A stretch of DNA of 64,000 nt from Bacillota bacterium. Lineage in GTDB: Bacteria > Bacillota > Clostridia > DSM-8532. The DNA is taken from contig JAEZJF010000022.1 of NCBI GenBank assembly GCA_023415825.1, positions 248,001-312,000 on the forward strand. The letters are read 5' to 3'. Shown piece after piece: positions 52,301 to 58,817 of the stretch (the stretch's first letter is position 1; each line of letters begins with the position of its first letter). The notes under the pieces were generated by a model, which did not search any database, had not been told where the DNA came from, and was given only the letters and a program-made list of their open reading frames with translations. Position numbers and translations under genes: made by a program.

Positions 52301-55266
52301 CCCCCGACGACGACATACCTGCCACCGCCATAGGCGAGTCCCTTCAGTTCCTGTGTCACTCCCGAGGCCTGTTTTGTCCAGGTCGTGCCATTATGCGAGG
52401 TGAGGATGGTGCCGTTCTTACCCACGGCGATGAATTGTCCGCCAAGGTAATCCACCTTATTCAGATTCTCGGTGGTCTTGGAGTCTTGGATTGTCCAGTC
52501 GCTTCCGTTGGGCGAGCTCTGGACCGTCCCGGCATCGCCCACCGCTACATAGAGGCTGCCGTTCCAGGCGACATCATTCAGTGTGTTGGTGGTGCCGAGG
52601 GTGCGGTAGGTCCAGCTTGTTCCTAGGTCATCAGAGGTGTAGATATTGCCGTAGCCGTTTGTGGCTACAATACGGGTGCCATTGGAGGAGGCGACCGCCC
52701 AGGAGCCAGACAGCTCACTGTGCGTCTTGTCCGTCCAGCTCACGGCATCGGTCGAAATTGCGGTGAAAGCAGTGCCGGTGGTGCTGGGGTGAGTGCGGCC
52801 GGCCGCGATAAATCTGTTGCCGTCGAACTCCACCGAAAAAAGTGCGGCATAAGAAGGACTGGCGACGGGCTTCGTCCAGTTCTCGCCATCACTTGAGGTA
52901 GCAAGGAGGTAGGGACTGCTGTCATTATGTCCGCCCACGGCTACAAAGCTTCCATTGCCGTAGGTGATGTCCCATAGGCTGTAGTAGGGGTCGGAGTAGG
53001 TGACCGTCCAGTTGATCCCGTCTGTGGATATCAGGATATTGCCCCTGTACGTTTGTCCCGTATCGGAGCGCGTACCAACGGCCACAAATTTGCCCTTTAT
53101 ATCGGAATAGACGATGGACTGCATGATGGTCTTTTTCCCTGCGGGGTAGGTAACCGTATGCGCTGTCCAGCTTACCCCGTCGGTGGAGGTCAGAACTTGC
53201 TCGTTTGAACCGACGGCTACGAATTTACCGGCTCCATAAGCTACATCATGCAGCCAGATATGCGGGATTGTCACCGGCTCACTCCAGGTTACAGCATCGG
53301 TGGAAGTATAGATATTGGCCGTGATATAGTCGACATAGCCGACCAGTACGTATTTTCCGCCTCCGTAGGCGACACCGCCCAGACGGTCAAAATTAGTCTT
53401 CAAATTAGTCTTTGTCCAGCTCGCACCATCCGTGGAGCTGATCAGGGTACCTTTTTCCCCCACCGCGATATACTTTCCGTTCACATATTGGATATTCTCA
53501 ATAATATGCGGCGACGGCAGCGGGCCGCGGGTATGCCACACAGCGTTGCCGGTGGAACCGCCGGGAGTCGGTGCAGTTGCCGGGAATACAGCGGTGATGA
53601 CACCGGAACCGGCGGGGTTACTCACCGTTGTTCCACCTGCCACCGTGAAGAAGTTTTCTGTTACGCCCGTCAGGGTAAAGCCGGGCTTCGGCGTCAGGGT
53701 GATGGTAGCCGTGTAGGCTGTTTCTGCTGCAAAGCTGCCACTTACGGACGGTGACCAGGAGATGGTTCCCGTATATTGCGCAGTCTCGGTGATAGCCGTG
53801 GCCGGAACGCCGGCGGTAATCGGTGTGGTAACACCTCCGATGGCTGCGAGGTTTATCACTGTGACTGTCTCCGGCGGGGTTCTTACATCAAGCTTTTCAA
53901 CCGCAGTGAAATTGTTGTTGCCCGCTTCGGCGACCAGATAGATGTCATAGTCGGTGTTGTGGTTCAAATTATCAGACAATATAATCGGTACTTCTTTGTC
54001 AGCACCAATTAGCTGTCCTGCCCATAATATTACCGGTTGGCCGTCAATATCAGCATGATCCTTGATCTGCTGGGCGGTGGGGGCTGTGGCGTTGTCGGGT
54101 AGTACCACATAATCTAAGACGCCTAACAAGGCCACCTTGACCAGCACTTGAACAGCATGGCTGCCAGTAGTTTGCGGCTCGCCAAGCTTCGGATAGCCGT
54201 CAGCAAAGCTTTGGGATGGTAAAAGATTCAACTTTTGTGCTCCGGTACTCTCAGTATCGGCTGCAGCAACTCCGGCAGAATTATAAATCGAATCAGCTTT
54301 GAGACGAATGGTGATGGTTTCGGTGCCGGTGGCCGGTCCGTCAATCAGGCCCAGTAGGATGATAACTTGGGTTTCTCCACCCGTGGGAGCGCCGCCTCCG
54401 ACTTTATCAACCCTTCTGATGGTCGCTCCGCTGACCTTCCCGCCGTTTTGTGCGAAGATGAGATCAAAGCTATCTTTATTAACCCCAGTTGTATGAGCGG
54501 CATCGCCATAAACACCCTCGTTGAAATTGACGGTGATAGATTTATTTTCCGGCTCCATCCACGCACTGGTGATCGTTGGGGATGCCGGTGGTGCCGCGTC
54601 ATTGATTTTGAGCGTGAAGGACTCCCTGGCAAAGGCCCCGTTGGTGTCGCGAACGTTGAGTATAAAGGAATAAGTCCCCGGAGTCGTGGGGGTTCCGCTC
54701 AGTTCGCCGGTGGTCGAAGTCAGAGTCAAGCCAGCTGGCAAGGGACCGAACTGCTTATAAAAATAATAGGGCGCTGTACCACCGGTCGCCTCAAAGGTAT
54801 AAGTATACGGCGTTCCGACCGTCCCCTCGTTGAGGGTTGCAGATGTGAGGGTCGGATGCGGGAGGGGGTTTGTAATGTCGAAGCTGGAAATCGCCGCCAG
54901 TAGCCCGTTGTCCGATGCTTTCACCGTTCCCGGATTATAAATGACCCGAGCGGTCTCTCCGCCTTTGAGGGGGGTGCCAAGAGTTAGCAGGATACTTGCG
55001 GTATCCCCGGCTACAAGTGTTGCCGATGCAACGTTTTTATTGCCACCCGTATCGTCGGCTACTGTAAACCCCGCGGCGCCGCTGTCCGGGCTTGCCATTT
55101 CCTTGTCAAAGGTCAGCTGTACATTCCCGTCCGGCAGTACAAGCGCTGATTGCAGCACAGGCGGGTCTCCCGCTGCCGCGCTTGCCGTGACAGGCCAGAG
55201 GGACAGTAGCAGGCATACCGCCAGAAAAACCGACAGGAGCCTGTTTTTTATAAGATTCATTCGCAT
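49348..55266 (-). CDS. Giant secreted SLH-domain surface protein with 14 propeller-type repeats
   Basis: 1972 residues. Signal peptide 1-30 (cut near ASA). Order of domains: SwmB/Ig-like beta sandwich (about 35-125), cadherin-like putative Ig (about 135-220), a second SwmB-like domain (about 225-345), linker, then fourteen repeats of G-x-F-x-AVG-x(3-12)-S-x-DG-x-x-W between about 590 and 1180. Three near-identical atrophied Ig domains follow (about 1190-1500), then an InlB-B-type repeat with GYSFAGW, a proline-rich spacer, a beta-rich region and three SLH domains (about 1795-1970). SLH domains hold the protein to the cell-wall polymer. It was started at ATG 55266 with AAGGGAG upstream; the frame also opens 12 codons earlier, overlapping the lipoprotein stop. 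Base composition is clearly more GC-rich than its neighbours. Substrate or role is unknown; adhesion or surface binding is likely. Confidence 0.85.
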   Translation of the reverse strand: MRMNLIKNRLLSVFLAVCLLLSLWPVTASAAAGDPPVLQSALVLPDGNVQLTFDKEMASPDSGAAGFTVADDTGGNKNVASATLVAGDTASILLTLGTPLKGGETARVIYNPGTVKASDNGLLAAISSFDITNPLPHPTLTSATLNEGTVGTPYTYTFEATGGTAPYYFYKQFGPLPAGLTLTSTTGELSGTPTTPGTYSFILNVRDTNGAFARESFTLKINDAAPPASPTITSAWMEPENKSITVNFNEGVYGDAAHTTGVNKDSFDLIFAQNGGKVSGATIRRVDKVGGGAPTGGETQVIILLGLIDGPATGTETITIRLKADSIYNSAGVAAADTESTGAQKLNLLPSQSFADGYPKLGEPQTTGSHAVQVLVKVALLGVLDYVVLPDNATAPTAQQIKDHADIDGQPVILWAGQLIGADKEVPIILSDNLNHNTDYDIYLVAEAGNNNFTAVEKLDVRTPPETVTVINLAAIGGVTTPITAGVPATAITETAQYTGTISWSPSVSGSFAAETAYTATITLTPKPGFTLTGVTENFFTVAGGTTVSNPAGSGVITAVFPATAPTPGGSTGNAVWHTRGPLPSPHIIENIQYVNGKYIAVGEKGTLISSTDGASWTKTNLKTNFDRLGGVAYGGGKYVLVGYVDYITANIYTSTDAVTWSEPVTIPHIWLHDVAYGAGKFVAVGSNEQVLTSTDGVSWTAHTVTYPAGKKTIMQSIVYSDIKGKFVAVGTRSDTGQTYRGNILISTDGINWTVTYSDPYYSLWDITYGNGSFVAVGGHNDSSPYLLATSSDGENWTKPVASPSYAALFSVEFDGNRFIAAGRTHPSTTGTAFTAISTDAVSWTDKTHSELSGSWAVASSNGTRIVATNGYGNIYTSDDLGTSWTYRTLGTTNTLNDVAWNGSLYVAVGDAGTVQSSPNGSDWTIQDSKTTENLNKVDYLGGQFIAVGKNGTILTSHNGTTWTKQASGVTQELKGLAYGGGRYVVVGGSNSSDPVVLHSTDGVTWVNDSTTGIIQRSFVSVAYGDGVFIAVMQYGQAYKYQIDTDTSEFICTPIANLGGSGCYPTDIVYGGGQFAAVGGYGEVYLSSDKGAHWTLKETDLDQYYCWGIAHGGGNLVAVGDNGKIMASADGGATWFIQSSGLTLNHYSSSNYIRLNGVAAGDNCFVAVGENGLVLQSDSFTVSADADLNDVELAERSLYKTYIYGSGANQSDSRIVANMNLMTSLDRGTTVNWVSSKPQVIATDGKVTRPAFGAGNQGVYLTATITKGTASASRTFVVTVLEAENSDIADVNAAVAALTFNTIQNENSSMSNITSNLILPGSGINGTTISWASSQPTTISTDGAVNRPAEGSPDTSVTLTATVSKGAASQTRTFYLTVKAQISQDAQDVAAALAALTFDTIRGNNIEEESVTSDLTLPVTGTNGTTISWASDKPTTISTNGKVNRPAQGAAYVDVTLIATITKGTASQTKQFTVRVIAIPTASYTVTVIGSHAGTTGAASYTQGVTVTINAGSQSGYSFAGWISSDGVTFANASNATTTFTMPAKNVTVTATWRYNGGNTGGSDESPSVTPPPLPKAEVLDSEGNPTSTVPVLLDKNTGLATVEVNNSLLTGAFDKSETDESGIKKIEIEIPAISGAKSYALVLPANSLNAGDESRAIELNTPLGMIVLPSSMLSQEQASNAKRVTVTLQSADISGLDLDVQAMIGDRPVIELSLKVDGQQLSWSNENSPVTVTLPYTPTSEELANPESIVVWYVDGSGNAVCIPNGCYDAETGTVTFTTTHFSCFAVGYNPVSFKDIQADSWYAKAVSFIAARDITSGTGNGNFSPEYKLTRGQFIVMLMKAYSIAPATDLSDNFADAGSTNYSAYLAAAKRLGISKGVGNNLFGPEREITRQEMFTMLYNALKAIGRLPRGNSGKSLLSFSDASDIAPWAKEAMSLLVETGTVSGSGGKLAPNDMTNRAQLAQILYNLLL
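50950..51305 (-). repeat. Internal DNA repeat encoding the atrophied Ig domains
   Basis: A segment near 50950-51003 recurs almost unchanged at 51244-51297 (offset 294 nt, 98 codons), including GGTTGAGATAGTGGTCGGTT and TGATGGTGGTGCCGTT. A third, more diverged unit lies further on. Recent tandem duplication of one domain explains this. Confidence 0.75.
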
Positions 55267-55298
55267 GATAAATTTCTCCCTTCTCAATTTCATATTTT

Positions 55299-55835
55299 TC
55301 ATTTTTCAGCAATTGCCAGCGAATCCAGCAGGGCCTTGTAATCGGACTCCACCTCCTTGTAATCGGACTCCGCCGCGGTTAGGCATATCACGGTGAAAAG
55401 TGCGGCATCCTTTTTGATAAAATAAGCGTCGTATCGCATCTTAAGGCTGCCTGCGTTCACGGTATACCTCAGGTATTTCGCCTCCATGCCTCCTGCCTTA
55501 GCGTCGTTGACATCCTCCCATGCGATATCATAGCCACCTTGGCTTTCTCTTTCCTTATAATCGGAAATGATTGCGTCCAGGTCCTCGCCTGCATAACCCT
55601 GCTTTACCCAAAAATCACCTAAACCAGAGTCCTCTCTATAGCGAAGCAGTGTGGTGCTGTCAGTAAAGGCTGTCCAACCTTCCGGCGGCGTGGCCGTGAC
55701 CGAGTATTCCTTCTTTGCGGCATCTCCTTTTGAAGTGTTTGTCTTTCCTGCCCCGGTCTTTCCGCTGTCACCGCAGCCGACTAAAATGCCGCACAGCAGT
55801 ACAAGTGACATAAAAAGTGTAAAATATTTCCTCAT
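55299..55835 (-). CDS. Small lipoprotein, PsbP-like, co-transcribed with the SLH protein
   Basis: A 178-residue lipoprotein. The signal peptide ends with ILVGC, so Cys21 becomes the lipid anchor; a Gly/Lys/Thr-rich linker follows and a beta-rich domain from about residue 45 (TPPEGWTAFTDSTTLLRYR), resembling PsbP-like/DUF-type Gram-positive lipoproteins. Near the C-terminus ESDYKEV-ESDYKAL is a 7-residue tandem duplication matched by a 21-nt DNA repeat (55334-55350 and 55355-55371). The start ATG 55835 has AAGGAGG 8 nt upstream; the longer frame to 55886 is not supported. Its stop overlaps the possible early ATG of the SLH gene, so the two genes are one operon. Confidence 0.82.
   Translation of the reverse strand: MRKYFTLFMSLVLLCGILVGCGDSGKTGAGKTNTSKGDAAKKEYSVTATPPEGWTAFTDSTTLLRYREDSGLGDFWVKQGYAGEDLDAIISDYKERESQGGYDIAWEDVNDAKAGGMEAKYLRYTVNAGSLKMRYDAYFIKKDAALFTVICLTAAESDYKEVESDYKALLDSLAIAEK
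55334..55371 (-). repeat. 21-nt-offset tandem repeat inside the lipoprotein gene
   Basis: CCTTGTAATCGGACTCC at 55334-55350 is repeated exactly at 55355-55371. It adds seven residues to the protein in frame. Confidence 0.85.
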
Positions 55836-55923
55836 CTTTGATTCCTCCTTGCAGGTATAGAAAAATATGTTCGAATTTCGTCTCAATTTTACAATACAGG
55901 CATCAAAAAAATATAAAATGGCA

Positions 55924-55956
55924 CCAAAGGGGAAATATGTGCCGTAACCCCTTTGG
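55924..55956. other. Hairpin upstream of the lipoprotein-SLH operon
   Basis: CCAAAGGGG (55924-55932) pairs perfectly with CCCCTTTGG (55948-55956), 15-nt loop. No U run; it lies in the promoter region of the operon and its role is unknown. Confidence 0.45.
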
Positions 55957-56074
55957 AAATGAGCATAAGAGCCGTTTTATACTTCATATTACTTGGGTAA
56001 AGAAAGAAAATATTTTGAAATGACGATTGACTCTCACGAGGCTGGAGTATGTAGAATGACCAGTTCGAAAGGCA

Positions 56075-56118
56075 TAAAAAAGAACTGTCTCAAATCGCTG
56101 GAGCTTTTAAAGACAGCC
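56075..56118 (-). terminator. Candidate terminator of the LysR gene
   Basis: On the minus strand GGCTGTCT (56118-56111) can pair with AGACAGTT (56090-56083) around a long loop, then TTTTTT. The stem is short, so the call is moderate. Confidence 0.45.
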
Positions 56119-56173
56119 TCTCATAATGATTTTTGATATTAAGCCATGGCTATTTGTAAATTAGGTGAAATAC

Positions 56174-57067
56174 TTATATATCAGAAGGCTCAACGTAATC
56201 CAGGAGATTGATGAGCTCATTGGATGCAACCGAAAGAGGTACATCCTTTAGCCAGGCGATACCAATGTTTCTAGGGGGGATTTTTTCGATGGGCTTGATT
56301 TCATAGAGTAGGCCTTTATCCAAATCATCCTCGATAAAGTTCCTGATAACACACGCAATGCCAAAGTCATATTTCGCGAAATGCACCAGTAAATCGATGT
56401 TTCCAAGCTCAAAATCAGGAATGACCGAGATGGAATGATTTGAAAAGTATTGGTCGATATAGAGTCTCGAATTGCTGTTTTTTTCAAGCAGAAGAATGGG
56501 GTGCTTCACGATCTTTGCTAAAGGCTGCCTTTGAATATGAAGATATCTGAATTTTTCTCCTGCTACAAAGCAGTCTTGAACCGCCATGATGCTTTTAAAA
56601 TAAAGATGATCATCCTGATAGGGCATGTTGATAATACCAAAATCTATCTTGCCGGCTTTCAGCAGTTGAATGATTCCAGGTGTTGTAGGACATATTACGC
56701 TTATTTTAATGGAGGGGTGCAGTGTATTAAATAGTTTGAGAAAAGGGACGAGATAATGCTTGCATAAAGTGTCGCTTACACCAACTCGTACCTCTCCGCT
56801 GAAGAGATTTTTTAAATCACTGATTTTCTTTTCTCCAGTTGATATAAAGCTAAAGGCCTGATCAACATATTGATAAAGAACCTCTCCTTCATGAGTCAAT
56901 TTAACGCCCTTGGCTGTGCGAGAGAACAAGATGCATCCCAGTTCTTCTTCAAGCTGTCGAATAGCCCGGCTTAAAGCGGGTTGGGTTATATAGAGAGACT
57001 CTGCGGCCTTTGATATACTTCCATGATTCGCGATAGCATAAAAGGTTTTATACCATTCCAGATTCAT
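56174..57067 (-). CDS. LysR-family transcriptional regulator, likely controlling gap
   Basis: A 297-residue LysR protein. The N-terminal winged helix-turn-helix reads FYAIANHGSISKAAESLYITQPALSRAIRQLEEELG (residues 9-44), the group's signature, followed by the coiled linker helix and an effector-binding domain (about 90-290). The gene diverges from gap with 103 nt between start codons. A perfect dyad with a T-N11-A core lies in that interval, 14 nt upstream of this start. LysR regulators usually control the divergent gene and themselves, so regulation of GAPDH is the simplest reading. The effector is unknown; a glycolytic intermediate would fit. ATG with GAGG about 9 nt upstream. Confidence 0.92.
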   Translation of the reverse strand: MNLEWYKTFYAIANHGSISKAAESLYITQPALSRAIRQLEEELGCILFSRTAKGVKLTHEGEVLYQYVDQAFSFISTGEKKISDLKNLFSGEVRVGVSDTLCKHYLVPFLKLFNTLHPSIKISVICPTTPGIIQLLKAGKIDFGIINMPYQDDHLYFKSIMAVQDCFVAGEKFRYLHIQRQPLAKIVKHPILLLEKNSNSRLYIDQYFSNHSISVIPDFELGNIDLLVHFAKYDFGIACVIRNFIEDDLDKGLLYEIKPIEKIPPRNIGIAWLKDVPLSVASNELINLLDYVEPSDI

Positions 57068-57080
57068 ACCTATAACCTCA

Positions 57081-57099
57081 CTTTATAACTGCTATAAAG
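57081..57099. promoter_or_regulatory. LysR-type binding dyad between the LysR gene and gap
   Basis: CTTTATA (57081-57087) and TATAAAG (57093-57099) form a perfect 7-bp dyad around ACTGC; the core TATAACTGCTATA is T-N11-A. It lies 33 nt upstream of the gap -10-like box TATAAT (57132-57137), which has no good -35. Confidence 0.65.
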
Positions 57100-57170
57100 A
57101 ATATGCATTTTATTTATACCACGAATTCTATTATAATCAAATTGTAAAAAAGTTCAAGGAGGTCTAGATT

Positions 57171-58187
57171 ATGAAAACAAAAATAGGCATTAATGGATTT
57201 GGCAGAATTGGAAGAAACGCTTTTAAGGTTATCATGGAAAAGTATCAGAACGAGCTTGATATTGTTGTCATCAATGATTTGACTGATGCAAAAACTTTGG
57301 CTCATCTTCTCAAGTATGACTCAGTATATGGAAAGTTTTCTGGGACTGTTGAGGCACGGGAAGATGTATTAGTTGTGAATGACAAACCAATAAAAATACT
57401 TGCTGAAAGAGATCCCGGCAACATTAACTGGAAAGACCTTGGGGTTGAGATTGTTCTGGAAGCTACCGGCTTGTTTACAAAAAGAGAAAAAGCAGAGGTC
57501 CATATGACCAAGGGAGGAGCGAAAAAAGTGCTTATTTCTGCTCCCGCGACAGGTGAAGATATCACTGTAGTGCTTGGTGTAAATGAGGATAAGTATGACA
57601 AGAATGTGCACCATATCATTTCCAATGCATCCTGCACAACCAATTGCTTGGCACCTTTTGCCAAAGTGCTGCATGATCATTTTGGAATCAGGAAAGGCTT
57701 AATGACTACCGTTCATTCCTATACAAACGACCAACGGATTTTGGATTTGCCCCATAATGATATAAGAAGAGCAAGAGCAGCTGCAATGTCTATCATACCA
57801 ACAAAGACAGGAGCTGCAAAGGCAATAGGGCTTGTTCTTCCAGAGTTGGCAGGCAAATTGAACGGGTTTTCGCTAAGGATTCCAACTCCTGCTGTCTCAG
57901 TCGTTGACCTGGTGGTGGAGACTGAGAAGCCTGTTACCAAGGATGAGGTTAATGCTGTGCTCAAAGCTGCTGCAGAGGGCAAAATGAAAGGTATTCTCAA
58001 CTATTCGGAAGAGCCTTTGGTTTCCATAGATTACAAGGGTGATCCAGCCTCTTCTACAATAGATGCTTTGTCCACAATGGTTATAGAGAATAACATGGTC
58101 AAAGTTGTTTCATGGTATGACAATGAATGGGGATATTCCAACAGATGTGCAGATCTAGCCGCTTTTGTTGCCAGAAAAGGCTTATGA
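57171..58187 (+). CDS. gap: Glyceraldehyde-3-phosphate dehydrogenase
   Basis: A 338-residue NAD-type GAPDH that converts glyceraldehyde 3-phosphate plus phosphate to 1,3-bisphosphoglycerate. The N-terminal NAD motif is INGFGRIGRN (7-16); catalytic Cys155 lies in SNASCTTNCLAP; SYTNDQRILDLPH and TGAAKAIGLVLPELAGKL hold the substrate site; the C-terminus WYDNEWGYSNR is canonical. Asp at the end of the second strand (NDLTDA) fits NAD preference. ATG with AAGGAGG 8 nt upstream. No pgk or tpi gene follows; this gap is separate from a glycolytic operon and diverges from a LysR regulator. Confidence 0.97.
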   Translation: MKTKIGINGFGRIGRNAFKVIMEKYQNELDIVVINDLTDAKTLAHLLKYDSVYGKFSGTVEAREDVLVVNDKPIKILAERDPGNINWKDLGVEIVLEATGLFTKREKAEVHMTKGGAKKVLISAPATGEDITVVLGVNEDKYDKNVHHIISNASCTTNCLAPFAKVLHDHFGIRKGLMTTVHSYTNDQRILDLPHNDIRRARAAAMSIIPTKTGAAKAIGLVLPELAGKLNGFSLRIPTPAVSVVDLVVETEKPVTKDEVNAVLKAAAEGKMKGILNYSEEPLVSIDYKGDPASSTIDALSTMVIENNMVKVVSWYDNEWGYSNRCADLAAFVARKGL

Positions 58188-58222
58188 CAGGCATATATAG
58201 GCTTTCCGTGGTTTTGGGCTTT

Positions 58223-58735
58223 TCAAGTGGGCTCAACCAACGTGAGTTGCCCTGTGAGCCTGGTTTTGTTCATATCAATGATGCGCTGGTTTGATGACCC
58301 TTTAAAAACTAAGCGCAAATCCCTTTTCTCTATCACGAAACGCCCGTCTACCAAAATATCAGTTAATTCCAGCAATTCCCCCCAGCTTGGGTGGGACCTG
58401 CTTTTTTCCAGAAGCTCCTCGTATGTATAGCCGGTATAAACCATTAGGTGAAGATTGCGCTCTTTTATCTCTTGGGCGAGCCCAACAAAACCTTCCGCCT
58501 GCTCAAAGGGTTCTCCGCCGCTCAGTGTGATTCCGTCCAAAAGCGGGTTACTGGCGATTTCTTTAAGGATGGTGTCAACCTCGATCAAGGTTCCGCCTTC
58601 AAAGGAGTGGGTTTCCGGATTATGACAGCCCCGACAATGATGCTTGCACCCTTGGGCGAATATGACATACCTGATTCCCGGCCCGTCCACTATGGACTCT
58701 TTGACGATTCCCGCTATTCTTAATTTAGAATTCAT
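58223..58735 (-). CDS. nrdG: Anaerobic ribonucleotide reductase activating enzyme NrdG
   Basis: A 170-residue radical SAM enzyme that installs the glycyl radical on NrdD. The cluster motif is CKHHCRGC (Cys30, Cys34, Cys37: C-x3-C-x2-C), with the SAM-binding SGGEPFEQ (about 80-87). VKESIVDGPGIRYVIFAQG before the cluster is typical of NrdG. ATG 58735 is preferred because GAGGG lies a few nt upstream; the ATG six codons earlier has no site. It follows nrdD by 82 nt on the same strand, with a 14-bp hairpin between, and belongs to the same NrdR-controlled unit. Confidence 0.96.
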   Translation of the reverse strand: MNSKLRIAGIVKESIVDGPGIRYVIFAQGCKHHCRGCHNPETHSFEGGTLIEVDTILKEIASNPLLDGITLSGGEPFEQAEGFVGLAQEIKERNLHLMVYTGYTYEELLEKSRSHPSWGELLELTDILVDGRFVIEKRDLRLVFKGSSNQRIIDMNKTRLTGQLTLVEPT

Positions 58736-58760
58736 TTGTCCCTCATTCTGCATTCACTGC

Positions 58761-58792
58761 TAGAGGTGTGTTTCTTGCGAAACACACCTCTA
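58761..58792 (-). other. Perfect hairpin between nrdD and nrdG
   Basis: TAGAGGTGTGTTTC (58761-58774) pairs perfectly with 58779-58792, 14 bp, 4-nt loop, no U run on either strand. Probably a processing or stabilising element in the shared transcript. Confidence 0.6.
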
Positions 58793-58817
58793 TAGAGTAA
58801 GTACATTTTAATTGATC

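Noticed and set aside
51934..52626. Long plus-strand frames (up to 230 codons) across 49-55 kb
   Set aside because: They run antisense to the SLH gene, have no ribosome sites or recognisable domains and arise from its GC-rich, repetitive codons.
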